DNA of 64,000 bases from assembly GCA_965200535.1 (NCBI GenBank), contig CBDAUF010000002.1:620001-684000 (forward strand), given 5' to 3'. Shown here in pieces: positions 1 to 8,237 of the stretch. Positions within the stretch are counted from its first letter, which is position 1. Every line of letters starts with the position of its first letter. The stretch comes from MPNO01 sp965200535. GTDB taxonomy: Bacteria > Pseudomonadota > Alphaproteobacteria > MPNO01. The notes under the pieces were generated by a model. The model was not told the origin of the DNA. It searched no databases and was given only the letters and a program-made list of their open reading frames with translations. The translations under genes were made by a program, and so were the position numbers.

Positions 1-883
1 TGAGCGCCGCGTTCGGGAACGTCCGGGCAAGCGCATCGAGCAGGTTGTCGGAGGCCGGGGCGGAACCCATCGAACAGGCGCGGACCGAGCTCAGGTCGGT
101 CTCTGCCAGCAACGCCTCTTCCTGAAGGATAAGCGCGTACATGGTCGGTACGCCGGTCAGCATGGTGAGGCGGTACTCTTCGATCGCGCGGATGTAGCGC
201 CTTGCGTCGAAGCGGGAAAACAGGACGATGCGCCCGCCCGCCGCGAGCGCCGACTTGACGGCCAGCAGGGCGTTCTTGTGGTAGAGCGGCGCCGAGATCA
301 CGCTCGTGTCGTCGGGCCGGAGACCGCGGGTCTCGACGAGTTTCCCGATCATCCAGCACTGGCCCGCATGATCGAGGAGCACGCCCTTGGGGCGTCCCGT
401 CGAGCCCGAGGTGTAGGGCTGCTCGGCGATGTCGCCGGGCCCGGGTGCATAGGCGGCGACGGGGTCGGGCGCCGTGAATTCCTGCCAGCCCGCGTCGTCG
501 AACGAGACCGCCGCGGTTCCGGGCGGCGGATCGAAGGCGAAATCGCCGTCGGCAAAGACGATGCGCGCGCCCGAATCCTCGACGATGAAGCGCATCGTGT
601 CGGCGGCGAGCTTGATATTGACCATCACCGGCACGCAGCCTGCGCGCATCGCGCCGAACAGCGTGACGAGATATTCGAGGCGGTTGACCGCGCAGATGGC
701 CACCCGGTCGCCGAGACCGAGGCCGCGCGCGGCAAGCCCGGCCGCCATCGCGCCGCAGGCGCGGTCGAGTTCACGGTGGCTGAGGGTGCGCGGCCGGTCG
801 GGATCGAACAGGTCGACGACCGCCGGCCTGTCGCTCCCGGCGTGGGCGGCGAAAACGCAGCCCAGATTGCCCGTCGGCGTCAT
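1..883 (-). CDS. AMP-dependent acyl-CoA synthetase (N-terminal part, runs off the window)
   Basis: This is the first ~294 residues of an ANL-superfamily adenylate-forming enzyme, which activates a carboxylic acid to acyl-AMP and then acyl-CoA. The P-loop signature YTSGSTGRPKG lies near residues 157-167, followed by a segment of the usual type (SVISAPLYHKNAL). The C-terminal adenylation subdomain lies outside the window, so the gene is cut by the edge rather than broken. The ATG at 883 overlaps the stop of the upstream oxidoreductase gene as ATGA, which indicates translational coupling and a shared leftward operon. Substrate cannot be told from this fragment; a medium-chain or aryl acid is plausible given the degradative neighbours. 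Confidence 0.9.
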   Translation of the reverse strand, partial: MTPTGNLGCVFAAHAGSDRPAVVDLFDPDRPRTLSHRELDRACGAMAAGLAARGLGLGDRVAICAVNRLEYLVTLFGAMRAGCVPVMVNIKLAADTMRFIVEDSGARIVFADGDFAFDPPPGTAAVSFDDAGWQEFTAPDPVAAYAPGPGDIAEQPYTSGSTGRPKGVLLDHAGQCWMIGKLVETRGLRPDDTSVISAPLYHKNALLAVKSALAAGGRIVLFSRFDARRYIRAIEEYRLTMLTGVPTMYALILQEEALLAETDLSSVRACSMGSAPASDNLLDALARTFPNAAL

Positions 884-1893
884 GGCTCGATGATGATCTT
901 TCCGATCACTTCGCGGTCGCGCAGCCGGCGGACGCCTTCCCGGGTTTCCTCGAGCGGGAGGACGCTGTCGATCACCGGTTCGAGCTTGCCCTGACGGATC
1001 AGGTCCATCAGCCGTGTCAGGTCCTCGGGCGCCCAGCTGTTGGAACCCAGGATCTTGAGTTCGAACGTCCAGATGTAGCGGAGGTCGGTGTTCGGCCCGT
1101 AGCCCGCCGTCGCACCGCAGGTCATCAGCCGCCCGCCGCGTTTGAGCGCCTTCAGGCTCGGCACCCAGGTATCGCCCCCGGTGAAGTTGACCACCATATC
1201 GACCCCGCCGGTGAAACGCCGCCGGTGGGGCTTCTCGTAGAGCTTCCAGATCTCGCGCTCGAAGGCGGCCTCGGTGTAGTCGATCACATGGTCGGCGCCC
1301 CATGCCCGAAGCGCCTCCAGCTTCTCGGGCGTCGAGCCGCAGGCGACCACCTCGGCGCCGACCAGCTTGGCGAGAAGTACGCAGCAGGAGCCGACGCCGC
1401 CGCTTGCGCCCAGGATCAGCACACGCTCGCCCTGCTTGAGCCCGCCGTGGGTGAACAGCATGCGGTGGGCGGTCCCGTAGGCGACGGGCAGCGAGGCGGC
1501 CTGGGCATGGGTCACCCCGTCGGGGATCGGGATCAGCCGTGTCGCGTCGACCAGGCAGTATTCTGCGGTGCCGCCGAGCACCATTTCCCCCATCAGCCCC
1601 TTCTCCGGCGTGACGGGGTCGAGCGGGTTGACCAGCACGTCGTCGCCGACTTGCCAGCCCTCCACCCCCGGGCCGACTTCGACGATCTCGCCGGCGATGT
1701 CGAGGCCGATGATCATCGGCATCGGCACCTTGATCCCCGGCATGCCGTCGCAGGTGAACACGTCGTGGTAGTTGAGCGAGGTCGCGCGAACCCGGATGAT
1801 CGTCTGGCCCTCTCCCGCCGCCGGGTCGGGAAAGTCCGTCTCGAGTCTGAGCGCATCGATCCCGCCGTGTTCGCGCAAGCATACCGCACGCAT
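880..1893 (-). CDS. Medium-chain dehydrogenase/reductase (quinone-oxidoreductase-like)
   Basis: This 337-residue protein has the MDR layout: an N-terminal GroES-like domain (residues ~1-125) and a Rossmann domain with the nucleotide loop LGASGGVGS near residue 160. The segment GLDIAGEIVEVG matches the MDR core, but the GHE zinc-ligand motif of classical alcohol dehydrogenases is replaced, so a zinc-independent quinone or enoyl reductase role is more likely than alcohol oxidation. Its stop overlaps the start of the acyl-CoA synthetase by 4 nt. It is probably an oxidoreductase in the same small catabolic operon; the substrate is not predictable. Confidence 0.88.
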   Translation of the reverse strand: MRAVCLREHGGIDALRLETDFPDPAAGEGQTIIRVRATSLNYHDVFTCDGMPGIKVPMPMIIGLDIAGEIVEVGPGVEGWQVGDDVLVNPLDPVTPEKGLMGEMVLGGTAEYCLVDATRLIPIPDGVTHAQAASLPVAYGTAHRMLFTHGGLKQGERVLILGASGGVGSCCVLLAKLVGAEVVACGSTPEKLEALRAWGADHVIDYTEAAFEREIWKLYEKPHRRRFTGGVDMVVNFTGGDTWVPSLKALKRGGRLMTCGATAGYGPNTDLRYIWTFELKILGSNSWAPEDLTRLMDLIRQGKLEPVIDSVLPLEETREGVRRLRDREVIGKIIIEP

Positions 1894-2016
1894 AAAAGCA
1901 CCCCGCTGCGACCGCGCCGCGCGGCCGATGGTTCGACATGTGACCGAGGAGCCAGAATCCCCGCCTGCACCTCTGCCGTCAAGCCTGACCGCCCCGCCGG
2001 CAGGGGGCGCAGCGGG

Positions 2017-3225
2017 CTAAAGCAGCGCGTTGGCCGGGGGGAGGCCGGCGGCGATGCGGCCGAATTCCGCGCCGTTGATGTCCCACGACAGGTGGATCTG
2101 GTGCGCCGCGGCGTGCACGTCGCGGTGCTGGCGCTGCAGGTCGTTGTCGAGGTAGTTGGCCGCAGCTCCGCGGGCGCGGTAGACGAGATCGACCGCCCTG
2201 ACGCAGCACGAGGCGGCGTACGCGCCGTTGCGCCGCCAGCGCGCCCGGTCGATCAGCGGCAGCGCCGCGCCGCGGGCGACCAGGCGTTGGGCTTCCATCC
2301 AGTCCTCGCGGACCAGCAGCAAAGCGATGTCGACCATCTGGCCGGCCTCCGCGAGCTTCAACTGTACGGCGGTGTGTTCGGCGACCCGCGAGCGGTTGTA
2401 GGTCGAGATTTGGCCGCCGAGATGCGCGGCGTAGTCGTCGTACGCCGCCCGGGCGATGCCGATCATCGGCGCGGCCACGAGATGGGGGATGAGCGGCAGC
2501 AGCGGCAGCCTGTACGCATCGCTCATGCCCTCGGTGCCCGGGGTATAGCCCTCCCGCGAGGGCGCGAGGTCGAGCGTCATGTGGGCGGGGATGAAGACGT
2601 CCTCGCAGGCGACGTCCTTGCTGCCGGTCCCGACCAGACCCGAGACGTTCCAGGTGTCGATCACCTCGAGGTCCGAAGCGCGCATCAGCACGATGCGCGG
2701 GGATGGCCTGTCGTCCGGCGGTTCGTGCACCATCGCGCCGAGCATCATCCAGTCGCTCGCATCCACCCCGCTCGCGTAGGGCCAGCGGCCGGACATCGCA
2801 TAACCGCCCGCCGCCGGCGTGAGCCGGCCGGCCGGGAAGACCAGCGTCGAGCCGATCAACGCCTCCGGGTTTTCGCCCCAGATCTCTTCCTCCGCCTCGC
2901 GCGGCCAGTACGGCAGCATCCAGTTGTGCGCGACCAGGTTGATGTAGACCCAGGAGGTTGCGCCGCAGCCGCGGCCGAGTTCGACCGTGACGTCGATCAT
3001 CGCGCCGAAATCGGTCTCCACACCGCCATAGCGTTCGGGTTTGAGAATGCGCCACAGCCCCGCCGTGCGCAGGTCCTCGATGGTCCGGTCCGGAATGCGG
3101 CGGATGCGTTCTGCCTCGGGCGCACGTTGGCGCAGCACCGGAATGAGCGCCCGCGCGGCATCAAGAATTTCGTCCCGCTCCGGCCCGGCCATCGCTCCCA
3201 AACCCTGCAAGCCGCTGCCTGACAT
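2017..3225 (-). CDS. Acyl-CoA dehydrogenase-fold flavin-dependent monooxygenase (group D)
   Basis: This 402-residue protein has the acyl-CoA dehydrogenase fold and resembles oxygenase components of two-component flavin monooxygenases such as HsaA and p-hydroxyphenylacetate hydroxylase C2. These use reduced flavin from a partner reductase to hydroxylate aromatic or polycyclic substrates. Supporting segments are the N-terminal helical domain (ALIPVLRQRAPEAERIRRIP), the mid beta-domain (VSGLVGTGSKDVACEDVFIP near residue 190) and the C-terminal helices ending HLSWDINGAEFGRIAAG. I chose the ATG at 3225 because a GGGG ribosome-binding site lies 8 nt upstream; a longer frame upstream would overlap the divergent gene. 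No flavin reductase is adjacent. A true acyl-CoA dehydrogenase is less likely. Confidence 0.82.
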   Translation of the reverse strand: MSGSGLQGLGAMAGPERDEILDAARALIPVLRQRAPEAERIRRIPDRTIEDLRTAGLWRILKPERYGGVETDFGAMIDVTVELGRGCGATSWVYINLVAHNWMLPYWPREAEEEIWGENPEALIGSTLVFPAGRLTPAAGGYAMSGRWPYASGVDASDWMMLGAMVHEPPDDRPSPRIVLMRASDLEVIDTWNVSGLVGTGSKDVACEDVFIPAHMTLDLAPSREGYTPGTEGMSDAYRLPLLPLIPHLVAAPMIGIARAAYDDYAAHLGGQISTYNRSRVAEHTAVQLKLAEAGQMVDIALLLVREDWMEAQRLVARGAALPLIDRARWRRNGAYAASCCVRAVDLVYRARGAAANYLDNDLQRQHRDVHAAAHQIHLSWDINGAEFGRIAAGLPPANALL

Positions 3226-3305
3226 TAGATAAACCCCGCTATGGGGTCCATCGCGCCGATCTCTTATGATGGTCCGCGACAGGCGCTCGCGGGCGGGAGG
3301 ATTCG

Positions 3306-4301
3306 TTGGCAAACAGGCTCAACCTCACACTGGCGGCCGGGGACTACGAGAGCATCCGTGCGCTCAAGGAGGGCGCGGTGGCGCCCGACGGGGTGGCCTT
3401 CAACGTCCTCACCGAAATGGATTCCTCGACGCGGCACTGGCGCATGCTGAGGAACCGCGCATTCGATGTGTGCGAACTTTCCCTCTCGTCGTATCTGGTC
3501 GCCAGAGACCAGGGATACCCGCTCGAGGCCATCCCGGTCTTTCTCCACCGCCGCTTCCGCCACGGTTTCATCTTCATCAACAGGAACGCCGGCATCCGCG
3601 AGCCCGGCGACCTGATCGGCAAGCGGATCGGGGTGAAGACCTTCCAGACCACCGCGATCCTGTGGCTGCGCGGTATCCTCGAGCACGAGTACGGCGTGCC
3701 GCATACCGAGGTCCGGTGGGTCTCCGAACTGACCGAGGATGTCGCGTTCACGCCCGGGCCCGGCCTCACGCTCGAGCGCGCGCCGGCGGGTCGCCGGGTC
3801 GAGGACATGCTCGCCGAGGGCGAAATCGACGCATGCCTGCACGCCGACCTGATCGATCCCATCGTCAACGGCGATCCCCGGGTCGGGCGCCTGTTCGAGA
3901 ACTACGCGGAGGTTGAGCGCGCGTATTTCCGGCGCACCGGGATTTTCCCGATCATGCACGTGACCGCGGTCAGGAAGGAACTGGTCGAGGCGCATCCCTG
4001 GCTCGCCCGCAACCTGATCGACGCCTTCGAGGAATCGAAGGCCGCGGCCTACGCCCGGCTTCGCAACCCGCGGATCGTTCCGCTGGCCTGGTATGCAAGC
4101 TACCGCGACGAGGAGGCGGCGTTTTTCGGCGGCGAGGACCCGTGGCAGTACGGCCTCGGCGAGGCCAACCGCCGCAACCTCGAGACCGCGATCGGCTATT
4201 CCCACGATTGCGGGCTGATCCGGAAGCGGCTGGCGGTGGACGACATCTTTGTCGAACCCGAAATCGATTCCGGCCGTGCGAAGGCCAGGCGGGTCCAGTG
4301 A
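3306..4301 (+). CDS. 4,5-dihydroxyphthalate decarboxylase-like / periplasmic-binding-fold protein
   Basis: This 331-residue protein belongs to the type 2 periplasmic-binding-protein fold group that includes Pht5-type 4,5-dihydroxyphthalate decarboxylases. Typical features are the opening beta-strand with GDYESIRAL, the central GKRIGVKTFQTTAILWLRG segment and the late HVTAVRKELVEAHPWL helix. It has no signal peptide, so it is probably cytoplasmic, consistent with an enzyme rather than a transport receptor. The start is TTG at 3306, supported by GGGAGG five bases upstream. It is transcribed divergently from the flavin monooxygenase, and the two may act on the same aromatic substrate, but that is inference. 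The decarboxylase name reflects family annotation only. Confidence 0.75.
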   Translation: MANRLNLTLAAGDYESIRALKEGAVAPDGVAFNVLTEMDSSTRHWRMLRNRAFDVCELSLSSYLVARDQGYPLEAIPVFLHRRFRHGFIFINRNAGIREPGDLIGKRIGVKTFQTTAILWLRGILEHEYGVPHTEVRWVSELTEDVAFTPGPGLTLERAPAGRRVEDMLAEGEIDACLHADLIDPIVNGDPRVGRLFENYAEVERAYFRRTGIFPIMHVTAVRKELVEAHPWLARNLIDAFEESKAAAYARLRNPRIVPLAWYASYRDEEAAFFGGEDPWQYGLGEANRRNLETAIGYSHDCGLIRKRLAVDDIFVEPEIDSGRAKARRVQ

Positions 4302-4332
4302 CGGGCGGCGCATACCGGCGGGCGGCGCGCGG

Positions 4333-4494
4333 ATGACCGACACCTACCGGATCAGGCAGGCGGTCAGGATGCACCTCGCACGGCCCGACGGCCGGGTGGG
4401 GCGGCCGATTTCGCTCAGGACCGCATTCGTCTGGTGGTGCGTGCTGATGGCGGTTAGCGTTCCGGGCGCGGCCTATTTCCTGGGCTATCTCTAG
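4333..4494 (+). CDS. Small hypothetical protein with one membrane segment
   Basis: This 53-residue ORF starts at an ATG 31 nt after the preceding gene on the same strand. The N-terminal half is basic and polar (MTDTYRIRQAVRMHLARPDG), and residues ~30-50 form a single hydrophobic helix (FVWWCVLMAVSVPGAAYFLG). It ends in the stop codon of the convergent alpha/beta hydrolase, overlapping by 4 nt. I do not recognise the family. Position and composition make it a plausible real small membrane protein, but the ribosome-binding site is weak and it could be spurious. Confidence 0.45.
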   Translation: MTDTYRIRQAVRMHLARPDGRVGRPISLRTAFVWWCVLMAVSVPGAAYFLGYL

Positions 4495-5330
4495 GGTGCG
4501 GCCCGCGTCTCGGCGGCAGCGAAGAACGTTGCGAGTTCGCGGTTGAAGGCGTCCGGTTCCTCGAGATTGACAGCGTGGCCGGTGTCGGCCGCGATCCACA
4601 GGCCGCAGTCCGGGATCGTGCGCTTCAGGAATATGCCGGTTTCGAGACAGTCCCCGTCGGTATCGCCGGAGATGACGAGGACCGGCATCGGGAGCGCGGA
4701 AAGCTCCGCGGCGAAGTCCCAGAGCGAGGGGCGCGCGCCCTGCACATGGCGCATGTGCATCACCGCGCCCAGCGCCGAATGGCTCGAGAACTGCGCGAGA
4801 TAGTCGTCGAAGCCCCGCGGATCCTTCCGCTTGAGAGTCAGCCGCGCCTCCGTCTCGCTGTATTCCGCGGCAAATGCGGGCATCCCGATCGCTTCGATAC
4901 GCTCGGCATTGGCGTGCGAGGTCGCGGCAAACGCCGCGTGCTTGTCCGGCGGTGCGCCGTAGCCGCAGCCGGCGACGACCAGCGACCGGGCCCGGGCCGG
5001 ATGCCGCAACCCGAAATGAACCGCCGCGAAGCCGCCCATCGACAGTCCGACGATATGGGCGCGCCCGATCCCGTAGTGATCAAGAACGGCGGCTATGTCG
5101 TCGGCCGCCCTGGCCTGGCCGTAGGCCGCAGGGTCGTCCGGTACGTCGGACGGCGTGTAGCCGCGCGCGTTGTAGGCGATGCAGCGATAGCGCCGTCCGA
5201 AATATCGGACCTGCGTTTCCCAGCTCGCTGCATCGCCGCCGAATTCGTGGACGAACACGACGGGGTAGCCCGACCCGGTCTCCTCGCAGTAGAGGCGGAC
5301 GCCGTCCGCATCCGCGTAGCCGGCGTTCAT
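4491..5330 (-). CDS. Alpha/beta hydrolase
   Basis: This 279-residue alpha/beta hydrolase has all three catalytic elements: nucleophile elbow GLSMGG (Ser near residue 100), acid in VISGDTDGD, and His in DTGHAVNLEEP near the C-terminus. The oxyanion segment is VFVHEFGGDAASW. It resembles 3-oxoadipate enol-lactonase and other C-C or ester hydrolases; substrate unknown. The start ATG at 5330 overlaps the TGA of the upstream DUF1223 gene (ATGA), so the two are likely co-transcribed. A longer reading frame extends upstream, but it lies inside DUF1223 and has no family similarity. Confidence 0.88.
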   Translation of the reverse strand: MNAGYADADGVRLYCEETGSGYPVVFVHEFGGDAASWETQVRYFGRRYRCIAYNARGYTPSDVPDDPAAYGQARAADDIAAVLDHYGIGRAHIVGLSMGGFAAVHFGLRHPARARSLVVAGCGYGAPPDKHAAFAATSHANAERIEAIGMPAFAAEYSETEARLTLKRKDPRGFDDYLAQFSSHSALGAVMHMRHVQGARPSLWDFAAELSALPMPVLVISGDTDGDCLETGIFLKRTIPDCGLWIAADTGHAVNLEEPDAFNRELATFFAAAETRAAP

Positions 5331-6091
5331 GAGCCGACCGCCGGGCATGAAGCCGCGCCGAGGATCGGCCCGCCCGCACCGGCCTGCACGAGGACGGCGC
5401 ACCCTACGCGCTCCTCGTTTCGCACCCCGCCGATCTGGATGGTCTTGTCCTCTCCGGTCCAGTCGCCGACCCGGCGCAGGTCCGTAACGATGCAATAGTT
5501 GACCAGCACCTTGCCGTGGTTTTCGCCGCGCAGCACGCGCGTGACCTCCCGCCTGAGATACGAGACCAGCCAGATCTCGCCCGGCTGCTTCGGGCCGCCC
5601 TTAAGCGAAACGCTGAGGCCGTTCCCCGCTGTTGTCGCGGCAACCGCGATCCGCGGTCCACGGCGGCTCTGCGCTCTCTCGATCGCGTCCTCGACCGCTC
5701 CCACGCGGCTGCCGACGACCTCGAACCGGCCGTCGATGACCATCTGCGGGGTGTAGACCGACGGGCGGCCGCGAATCTTCCTGTTGTAGTCGCGCTGGCG
5801 TTCGCTGTAGGCGGGGTTCGAAAACGGATCGCGCCACTGGCCGGCCTTCCCGTAGACGAGATCATCCCAGTAATCGACGTGGAATTCGAGCGCGAGGATC
5901 CCTTCCCGGGCGGCGAGTTCGCCGAGGAAACGTTCGGCGGGCGGGCAGGAATAACAACTTTGCGAGGTAAACAGTTCGACCACCGTCGGATTGTCGGCGC
6001 GCGCAGCGCGGGGTTCCAGCGCGAGAACGCCGAGCAGCGCGCCGGCGATCGGGCCTAACGTGAGCACGAAGAGCAGGCGTTTCGCGAACAT
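5327..6091 (-). CDS. DUF1223 family thioredoxin-like protein
   Basis: This 254-residue protein has the DUF1223 hallmarks: VELFTSQSCYSCPPAE near residues 37-52 with a CxxC redox motif, the VDYWDDLVYG segment, and YTPQMVIDGR. DUF1223 proteins have a thioredoxin-like fold and are usually exported. A hydrophobic N-terminus followed by an Ala-rich cleavage-like region (residues ~5-32) supports secretion to the periplasm. The ATG at 6091 begins a normal signal sequence; the upstream in-frame ATG at 6133 would add charged residues before it. It overlaps the downstream hydrolase by 4 nt. Biochemical function is not established for the family. Confidence 0.87.
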   Translation of the reverse strand: MFAKRLLFVLTLGPIAGALLGVLALEPRAARADNPTVVELFTSQSCYSCPPAERFLGELAAREGILALEFHVDYWDDLVYGKAGQWRDPFSNPAYSERQRDYNRKIRGRPSVYTPQMVIDGRFEVVGSRVGAVEDAIERAQSRRGPRIAVAATTAGNGLSVSLKGGPKQPGEIWLVSYLRREVTRVLRGENHGKVLVNYCIVTDLRRVGDWTGEDKTIQIGGVRNEERVGCAVLVQAGAGGPILGAASCPAVGS

Positions 6092-6330
6092 GGGCGGTCC
6101 TTCCCGGTCGGTCGCAGGCGATGCACGGAGCATCGATCCGGCCGCACGCCGCCGCGGACCGAATTCGAGGGCTTGCGATCGGTGCCATCATGCACGCGGC
6201 GACCCCCGCTGCGCCAGTCAAATCGGCAGACCCGGGGCGGCTGCGTCGGTTTGTCCCGCCCGCCGGCCGGCGGCGCTAGAATGGCGAGGACGGCGCGGGT
6301 GCCGCGCAAAGGCGCACGGGAGGGCGGACA

Positions 6331-7293
6331 ATGAAACTGATGACGCTCGATGTCGGCGGGGCGGGTCATCCCGCCGTCCTGATCGATGGCGATACGGCGC
6401 TCGATCTGGCGCTGGCGGCGGATATCGCGGCGCCTGCCCGTCTGGTGCCCGGCAGCGTGCGCGGGATTCTTGCCGCCGGCGGCGATGCGTTGGACATGGT
6501 GCGGCGGACGGTCGACGCCGTGGATGCGATGGCCGACGCCGAGCGCGCCCGGCTCCGCGAACGCCGCGCGCTGCGGCCCTTCGCCGATGCGCCGCTTCTC
6601 GCGCCGATCCCGAACCCCAACCTGATCCTGTCGGAGGGGCTCAACTATCGGCGCCATCTCGCCGAGATGTCCGGCACCCCGGTGCCCGCCAATCCCACCG
6701 CCTTCATCAAGGCGGCATGCTCGCTGACGGGTTCCGGCAAGCCGATACCGGCGCCGCCGCAATGTCCGTCGATGATCGACTACGAGGGCGAGTTCACGTT
6801 TGTCGTCGGACGCCGCTGCCACAACGTGTCGGTCGAGGAGGCCATGTCGCATATCGGCGGCTACACGATCTGCAACGACGTGTCCGCGCGCGACTGGGTG
6901 GAGGAGGTCTTCAACGCCGAAGGCAAGTTCGGCGCCATCCAGGCGTGGGAGCGCAACATCATGGGCAAGCAATTGCCCGGCTTCACGCCCTGCGGCCCGG
7001 TCGTGGTCACCGCCGACGAGATTGCCGACCCGCACGCCCTGCAGCTGACCACCACGCTCAACGGAGAGATCGTGCAATCGACGAAGACCGACGACCTCAT
7101 CTTCGGGGTTGCCGAGATCCTTTCCTACTTCTCCCGATGGTACCGTTTCGAGCCCGGCGATCTGGTCACCACGGGGTCGCCCGCCGGTGTCGGCTTCGGC
7201 CGCGATCCCAAGCTGTTCATGAAGCCGGGCGATACGATCGAGGTCGAGATCGAGGGCATCGGCCGGCTCCGCAACACCGTCGAGGCGGCATAG
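6331..7293 (+). CDS. Fumarylacetoacetate hydrolase (FAH) family protein
   Basis: This 320-residue protein has an N-terminal extension domain and a C-terminal FAH catalytic domain (residues ~105-315). The metal-binding acidic triad typical of the family is present: DYEGEFTFVVG (E-x-E type) and the later YTICNDVSARDW. The family includes 2-hydroxyhepta-diene-dioate isomerases, acylpyruvases and oxaloacetate decarboxylases; the exact reaction is not predictable. The stop region is notable: the last ~36 nt of the gene plus the following bases form one copy of a 59-bp direct repeat whose second copy lies 980 bp downstream, so an insertion occurred precisely behind this gene without damaging it. 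Confidence 0.9.
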   Translation: MKLMTLDVGGAGHPAVLIDGDTALDLALAADIAAPARLVPGSVRGILAAGGDALDMVRRTVDAVDAMADAERARLRERRALRPFADAPLLAPIPNPNLILSEGLNYRRHLAEMSGTPVPANPTAFIKAACSLTGSGKPIPAPPQCPSMIDYEGEFTFVVGRRCHNVSVEEAMSHIGGYTICNDVSARDWVEEVFNAEGKFGAIQAWERNIMGKQLPGFTPCGPVVVTADEIADPHALQLTTTLNGEIVQSTKTDDLIFGVAEILSYFSRWYRFEPGDLVTTGSPAGVGFGRDPKLFMKPGDTIEVEIEGIGRLRNTVEAA

Positions 7294-7316
7294 GGAAGGC
7301 GGATGAACGCCGGCCG
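7258..7316 (+). repeat. 59-bp direct repeat, copy 1 (3' end of the FAH-family gene)
   Basis: Positions 7258-7316 are identical to 8238-8296. The copy begins with ATCGGCCGGCTCCGC and ends with GAACGCCGGCCG. It includes the last 12 codons and stop of the FAH-family gene and 23 nt beyond. This copy is the functional gene end. Confidence 0.95.
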
Positions 7317-7677
7317 TTCCAATAGTCCTCCCCTTCGAACGCCGCGGGCAGGCCGCATGACATCGCTGTTTCTCGATACACAACTCTTGAATTTCGCAAG
7401 CCTGCAACCCATAATATTATCATCGTCCTGTCATGCTACCTGCGGATGCTGGAGCGCTTCGGGACGAGCCGCCGGGATCGAGGAGGCCCTGCGCGTTGCA
7501 GCGTCTCTCGGAGCGGGTTCGCGGCGGGAAAGGTGCTCAGGAGTTACCGGCAAGATCGCCGTCTGTGACAATGACGAAGCGATAACATGGACATCGTAGA
7601 GGCAATTCCCCCGATCGGCACGCAGTTTATCAATGGAGAAGCCTTGGGCAGACAGACCCTCAGGGCGAGGGATAAAG

Positions 7678-8031
7678 ATGGTTGAAAACGCATGGTCGAG
7701 TGCGAAACAGGACAAACCTCCTGTTTCGTGGAACCCGCAGACCAAGACCTTTCACATTATTTTGACCGGGATCGACACTGCACCGAACGCGTCGAATGGA
7801 ATAGAGGCGCAGTGGACCCCGCCCATAACAAGTGTTGTTCGTATAAGGGAGGCAGGTACAGAAGATTGGCTTCTCGGGATTGAAACACCTCTGACTGCGT
7901 GCAGCTTTATCGACCTGAAACCGGATACCGAATACGAAATCGAACTCCGACACAAGAATGCTTATGGTGAAGGAGAGCCGGCAACGGTCAGGACCCGCAC
8001 GGATTCCAAGGGTAAACTGGGTGCTCTATGA
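7678..8031 (+). CDS. Small fibronectin type III domain protein
   Basis: This 117-residue protein is almost entirely one FN3-like beta-sandwich: IEAQWTPPITSVVRIREAG in the first sheet and the diagnostic second half LKPDTEYEIELRHKNAYGEGE followed by PATVRTRT. The ATG at 7678 has GAGGG six bases upstream; the ATG at 7633 lacks a ribosome-binding site. There is no signal peptide or membrane segment. Codon use is much less GC3-rich than the neighbours, and the gene sits inside the repeat-bounded insert, so it was probably acquired. Single FN3 domains mediate protein or carbohydrate binding in phage tail and secreted proteins; what it binds here is unknown. Confidence 0.7.
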   Translation: MVENAWSSAKQDKPPVSWNPQTKTFHIILTGIDTAPNASNGIEAQWTPPITSVVRIREAGTEDWLLGIETPLTACSFIDLKPDTEYEIELRHKNAYGEGEPATVRTRTDSKGKLGAL

Positions 8032-8129
8032 ATCATGCGGTCACAATATCGATGGCGCCCGGCCTTCGGTCCGTCATGGCCCACAATCCTAGTTCTCCGG
8101 TTTGAGGCCGACTTTTGACCGCTGCACCT

Positions 8130-8237
8130 TCAGGCTTCGGCGCCCAGGGGTCCAGTGACGGTCGCCCGGGGCGAAAGCGCCGATCCGTGCAGTCTCCAGT
8201 CGGTGACCATGCGCACGACGAGATCGAGATCGGACGT
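8130..8237 (-). pseudogene. Possible 3' fragment of an unidentified leftward gene
   Basis: Read leftward, 8237-8130 encodes a coherent C-terminus (DLDLVVRMVTDWRLHGSAL then RATVTGPLGAEA) ending in a normal stop. Upstream of 8237 the frame continues only through the 59-bp repeat and noncoding DNA, so any original gene would be truncated at the repeat junction. I do not recognise the family, and the frame may be fortuitous. Confidence 0.25.

Larger units (their letters stand above)
7317..8237. other. AT-richer insert between the two 59-bp repeats
   Basis: The 921 bp between the repeats are visibly less GC-rich than the flanks (runs such as CATAATATTATCATCG near 7411) and contain no recognisable transposase or integrase. 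Contents: 7317-7677 mostly without a convincing gene, except a 32-codon ORF at 7587-7682 (start MDIVEAIPPIGTQF, stop at 7683-7685) that overlaps the next start; the fibronectin type III protein at 7678-8031; and 8032-8237, in which a leftward reading frame ends at 8130 and is cut at the repeat. Removing the insert and one repeat restores a simple FAH gene to DMT transporter junction. Confidence 0.7.

Noticed and set aside
1225..3222. Long rightward ORF of 665 codons
   Set aside because: It is antisense to the MDR and flavin monooxygenase genes; Arg/His/Asp-rich composition is typical of GC-rich shadow frames.
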